NCBI RefSeq assembly: GCF_000968015.1
Contig: NZ_LACH01000050.1
Location: 1 to 41,819, forward strand
Direction of reading: 5' to 3'
Length of the DNA stretch: 41,819 nucleotides
From: Pseudomonas fluorescens
GTDB taxonomy: Bacteria > Pseudomonadota > Gammaproteobacteria > Pseudomonadales > Pseudomonadaceae
Each line of letters begins with the position of its first letter. Position 1 is the stretch's first letter. Shown here one piece after another: positions 40,413 to 41,819 of this stretch. The position numbers and the translations under genes are program-made. The notes under the pieces were generated by a model. The model was not told the origin of the DNA. It saw nothing but the letters and a program-made list of their open reading frames with translations, and did not search any database.

Positions 40413-41783
40413 ATGACTTCTACTACACAGCTCAAACCCACACTCGGCACCCTGCATTTATGGGGCATTGCCGTCGGCCTGGTGATTTCCGGCGAGTATT
40501 TCGGCTGGAGTTACGGCTGGGGCACCGCAGGGACCCTGGGTTTCCTCGTCACCGCGTTGATGGTGGCGACGATGTACACCTGTTTCATCTTCAGCTTCAC
40601 CGAATTGACTACCGCGATTCCCCACGCGGGCGGGCCGTTTGCCTATAGCCGGCGGGCCTTTGGTGAAAAAGGCGGCCTGATCGCCGGCATCGCCACCCTG
40701 ATTGAGTTCGTCTTTGCGCCCCCGGCGATTGCCATGGCCATCGGCGCCTACCTCAACGTGCAATACCCGGAACTTGACCCCAAGATCGCCGCCGTTGGCG
40801 CCTATTTCGTGTTCATGGGCTTGAATATCCTCGGCGTCAGCATCGCCGCGACGTTTGAACTGGTAGTCACCGTGCTGGCGGTCGCCGAACTGTTGGTGTT
40901 CATGGGCGTCGTTGCGCCGGGCTTCAGCTTCAGTAATTTCGCGCTTAACGGCTGGTCGGGCGCCAACGAGTTCACCATGGGCTCGATCCCTGGCATCTTT
41001 GCGGCGATCCCTTTTGCGATCTGGTTTTTCCTTGCGATTGAAGGCGCGGCGATGGCGGCGGAAGAAGCCAAGGACCCGAAACGCACGATTCCCAGGGCGT
41101 ACGTCAGCGGCATTCTTACCCTGGTGTTCCTGGCCATCGGCGTGATGGTGATGGCGGGCGGCGTCGGCGACTGGCGCCAACTGTCGAACATCAACGATCC
41201 GTTGCCTCAGGCGATGAAAGCCGTGGTCGGCAACAATTCGTCCTGGATGCACATGCTGGTGTGGATCGGCCTGTTCGGTCTGGTGGCGAGCTTCCACGGG
41301 ATCATTCTTGGCTACTCGCGGCAGTTCTTTGCGCTGGCCCGGGCCGGTTACCTGCCTCGCGGCCTGGCCAAGCTCTCGCGCTTCCAGACTCCGCACCGGG
41401 CGATCCTGGCCGGCGGCGTGATCGGCATCGCGGCGATCTATAGCGACGGCCTGGTCAACCTGCAAGGCATGACCCTGACGGCAGCAATGATCACCATGTC
41501 GGTATTCGGTGCCATCGTGATGTACATCATCAGTATGCTGAGCCTGTTCAAACTGCGTAAAACCGAGCCGAACCTTGAGCGCACCTTCCGCGCGCCGGGC
41601 TACCCGATCGTGCCAGGGATTGCGCTGTTTCTGGCGGTGGTGTGCCTGGTGGCGATGGCCTGGTTCAACACACTGATCGGTTGTGTGTTCCTCGGGTTTA
41701 TGGCTGCCGGTTATTTGTATTTCCAATTGACCGCCAAGCAGCGCTTCGACGCACCGGCGGACGCGATGCTCGAAGGCGTCTGA
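40413..41783 (+). CDS. eat: Ethanolamine permease (APC family)
   Basis: A 456-residue amino-acid/polyamine/organocation transporter with about 12 membrane segments that matches the Eat ethanolamine permeases. The N-terminal GLVISGEYFGWSYGWGTAG is the characteristic first helix of this subgroup, and FSFTELTTAIPHAGGPFAYSRRAFGEKGG and AIWFFLAIEGAAMAAEEAKDPKRTIPRAY are family stretches. A weak GCGAGG lies about 9 bases before the ATG. A perfect sigma-54 promoter precedes it. The gene order suggests eutB and eutC follow just past the window. Confidence 0.92.
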   Translation: MTSTTQLKPTLGTLHLWGIAVGLVISGEYFGWSYGWGTAGTLGFLVTALMVATMYTCFIFSFTELTTAIPHAGGPFAYSRRAFGEKGGLIAGIATLIEFVFAPPAIAMAIGAYLNVQYPELDPKIAAVGAYFVFMGLNILGVSIAATFELVVTVLAVAELLVFMGVVAPGFSFSNFALNGWSGANEFTMGSIPGIFAAIPFAIWFFLAIEGAAMAAEEAKDPKRTIPRAYVSGILTLVFLAIGVMVMAGGVGDWRQLSNINDPLPQAMKAVVGNNSSWMHMLVWIGLFGLVASFHGIILGYSRQFFALARAGYLPRGLAKLSRFQTPHRAILAGGVIGIAAIYSDGLVNLQGMTLTAAMITMSVFGAIVMYIISMLSLFKLRKTEPNLERTFRAPGYPIVPGIALFLAVVCLVAMAWFNTLIGCVFLGFMAAGYLYFQLTAKQRFDAPADAMLEGV

Positions 41784-41791
41784 GTTGCACC

Positions 41792-41816
41792 GGCGCCGGG
41801 CCTGTCGCCCGGCGCC
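41792..41816 (+). terminator. Hairpin after the permease gene (at window edge)
   Basis: A perfect 10-base stem GGCGCCGGGC / GCCCGGCGCC with loop CTGTC, starting 8 bases after the permease stop. The window ends 3 bases later, so the presence of a T-run cannot be judged. Confidence 0.5.
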
Positions 41817-41819
41817 TGC

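Noticed and set aside
38595..40457. 620-codon open frame opposite the aldehyde dehydrogenase
   Set aside because: Antisense shadow of a real gene with the same biased composition; it would also run through a sigma-54 promoter, a terminator and a REP pair.

Overview
The window is a stretch of a Pseudomonas chromosome, most likely of the P. fluorescens group. The evidence is the high-GC codon use, the proteins themselves, and many intergenic inverted pairs built on GGGAGCGAGCTTGCTCGC or on GTAGGAGCTG...GCTGCGATCTTTTG, which are typical REP/REPIN sequences of fluorescent pseudomonads. From memory, the gene order broadly follows the P. aeruginosa PAO1 segment from about PA3979 to PA4023, so most of this is conserved core chromosome. 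I see no prophage, transposase, CRISPR array, tRNA or rRNA.

Layout. (1) 62-5941: a DUF1820 gene, then miaB and the RNA/envelope group phoH-like (ybeZ), ybeY, corC and lnt. (2) 6054-7244, minus strand: a YdcF/ElyC-type membrane protein and a small unrecognised protein. (3) 7524-11901: leuS-lptE-holA. (4) 12094-13643: arfA, with a hairpin inside its coding region, and an MltB-family lytic transglycosylase lipoprotein. (5) 13773-26351, minus strand: ldcA, then a 12-gene array read as proA-nadD-rsfS-rlmH-pbpA-rodA-mltB-rlpA-dacA-ybeD-lipB-lipA, ending at a strong terminator near 14848-14878. (6) 26541-33611: a 3-methyladenine DNA glycosylase, a DedA-PAP2 fusion, a Lon-N-domain protein, an LrgA/LrgB pair, a MaoC-type dehydratase, a MORN-repeat/C13-peptidase lipoprotein and an NAD(P)-binding protein. 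(7) 33729-35984, minus strand: a mpl-ubiX-YceK-like overlapping cluster. (8) 36291-41783: a sigma-54 activator divergent from an aldehyde dehydrogenase and an ethanolamine permease.

How the genes fit together. The window is rich in cell-wall functions. RodA and PBP2 form the elongation synthase. DacA, LdcA, MltB, RlpA and the second transglycosylase trim or cleave peptidoglycan. Mpl recycles the released peptide, and Lnt and LptE serve lipoprotein and LPS assembly. Ribosome upkeep and quality control is the second theme (MiaB, YbeY, RsfS, RlmH, ArfA). The last region looks like the front half of an ethanolamine catabolic locus: permease, acetaldehyde-type dehydrogenase and activator, with a good -24/-12 sigma-54 promoter ahead of each structural gene. 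The ammonia-lyase genes eutBC are expected just past the right edge.

The observations most worth a second look are the arfA internal hairpin, the paired sigma-54 promoters with a candidate upstream activator site and a GSFTGA variant in the activator, the MORN-caspase-like lipoprotein, and the two or three coexisting REPIN families. I did not find a clearly undescribed multi-gene system.
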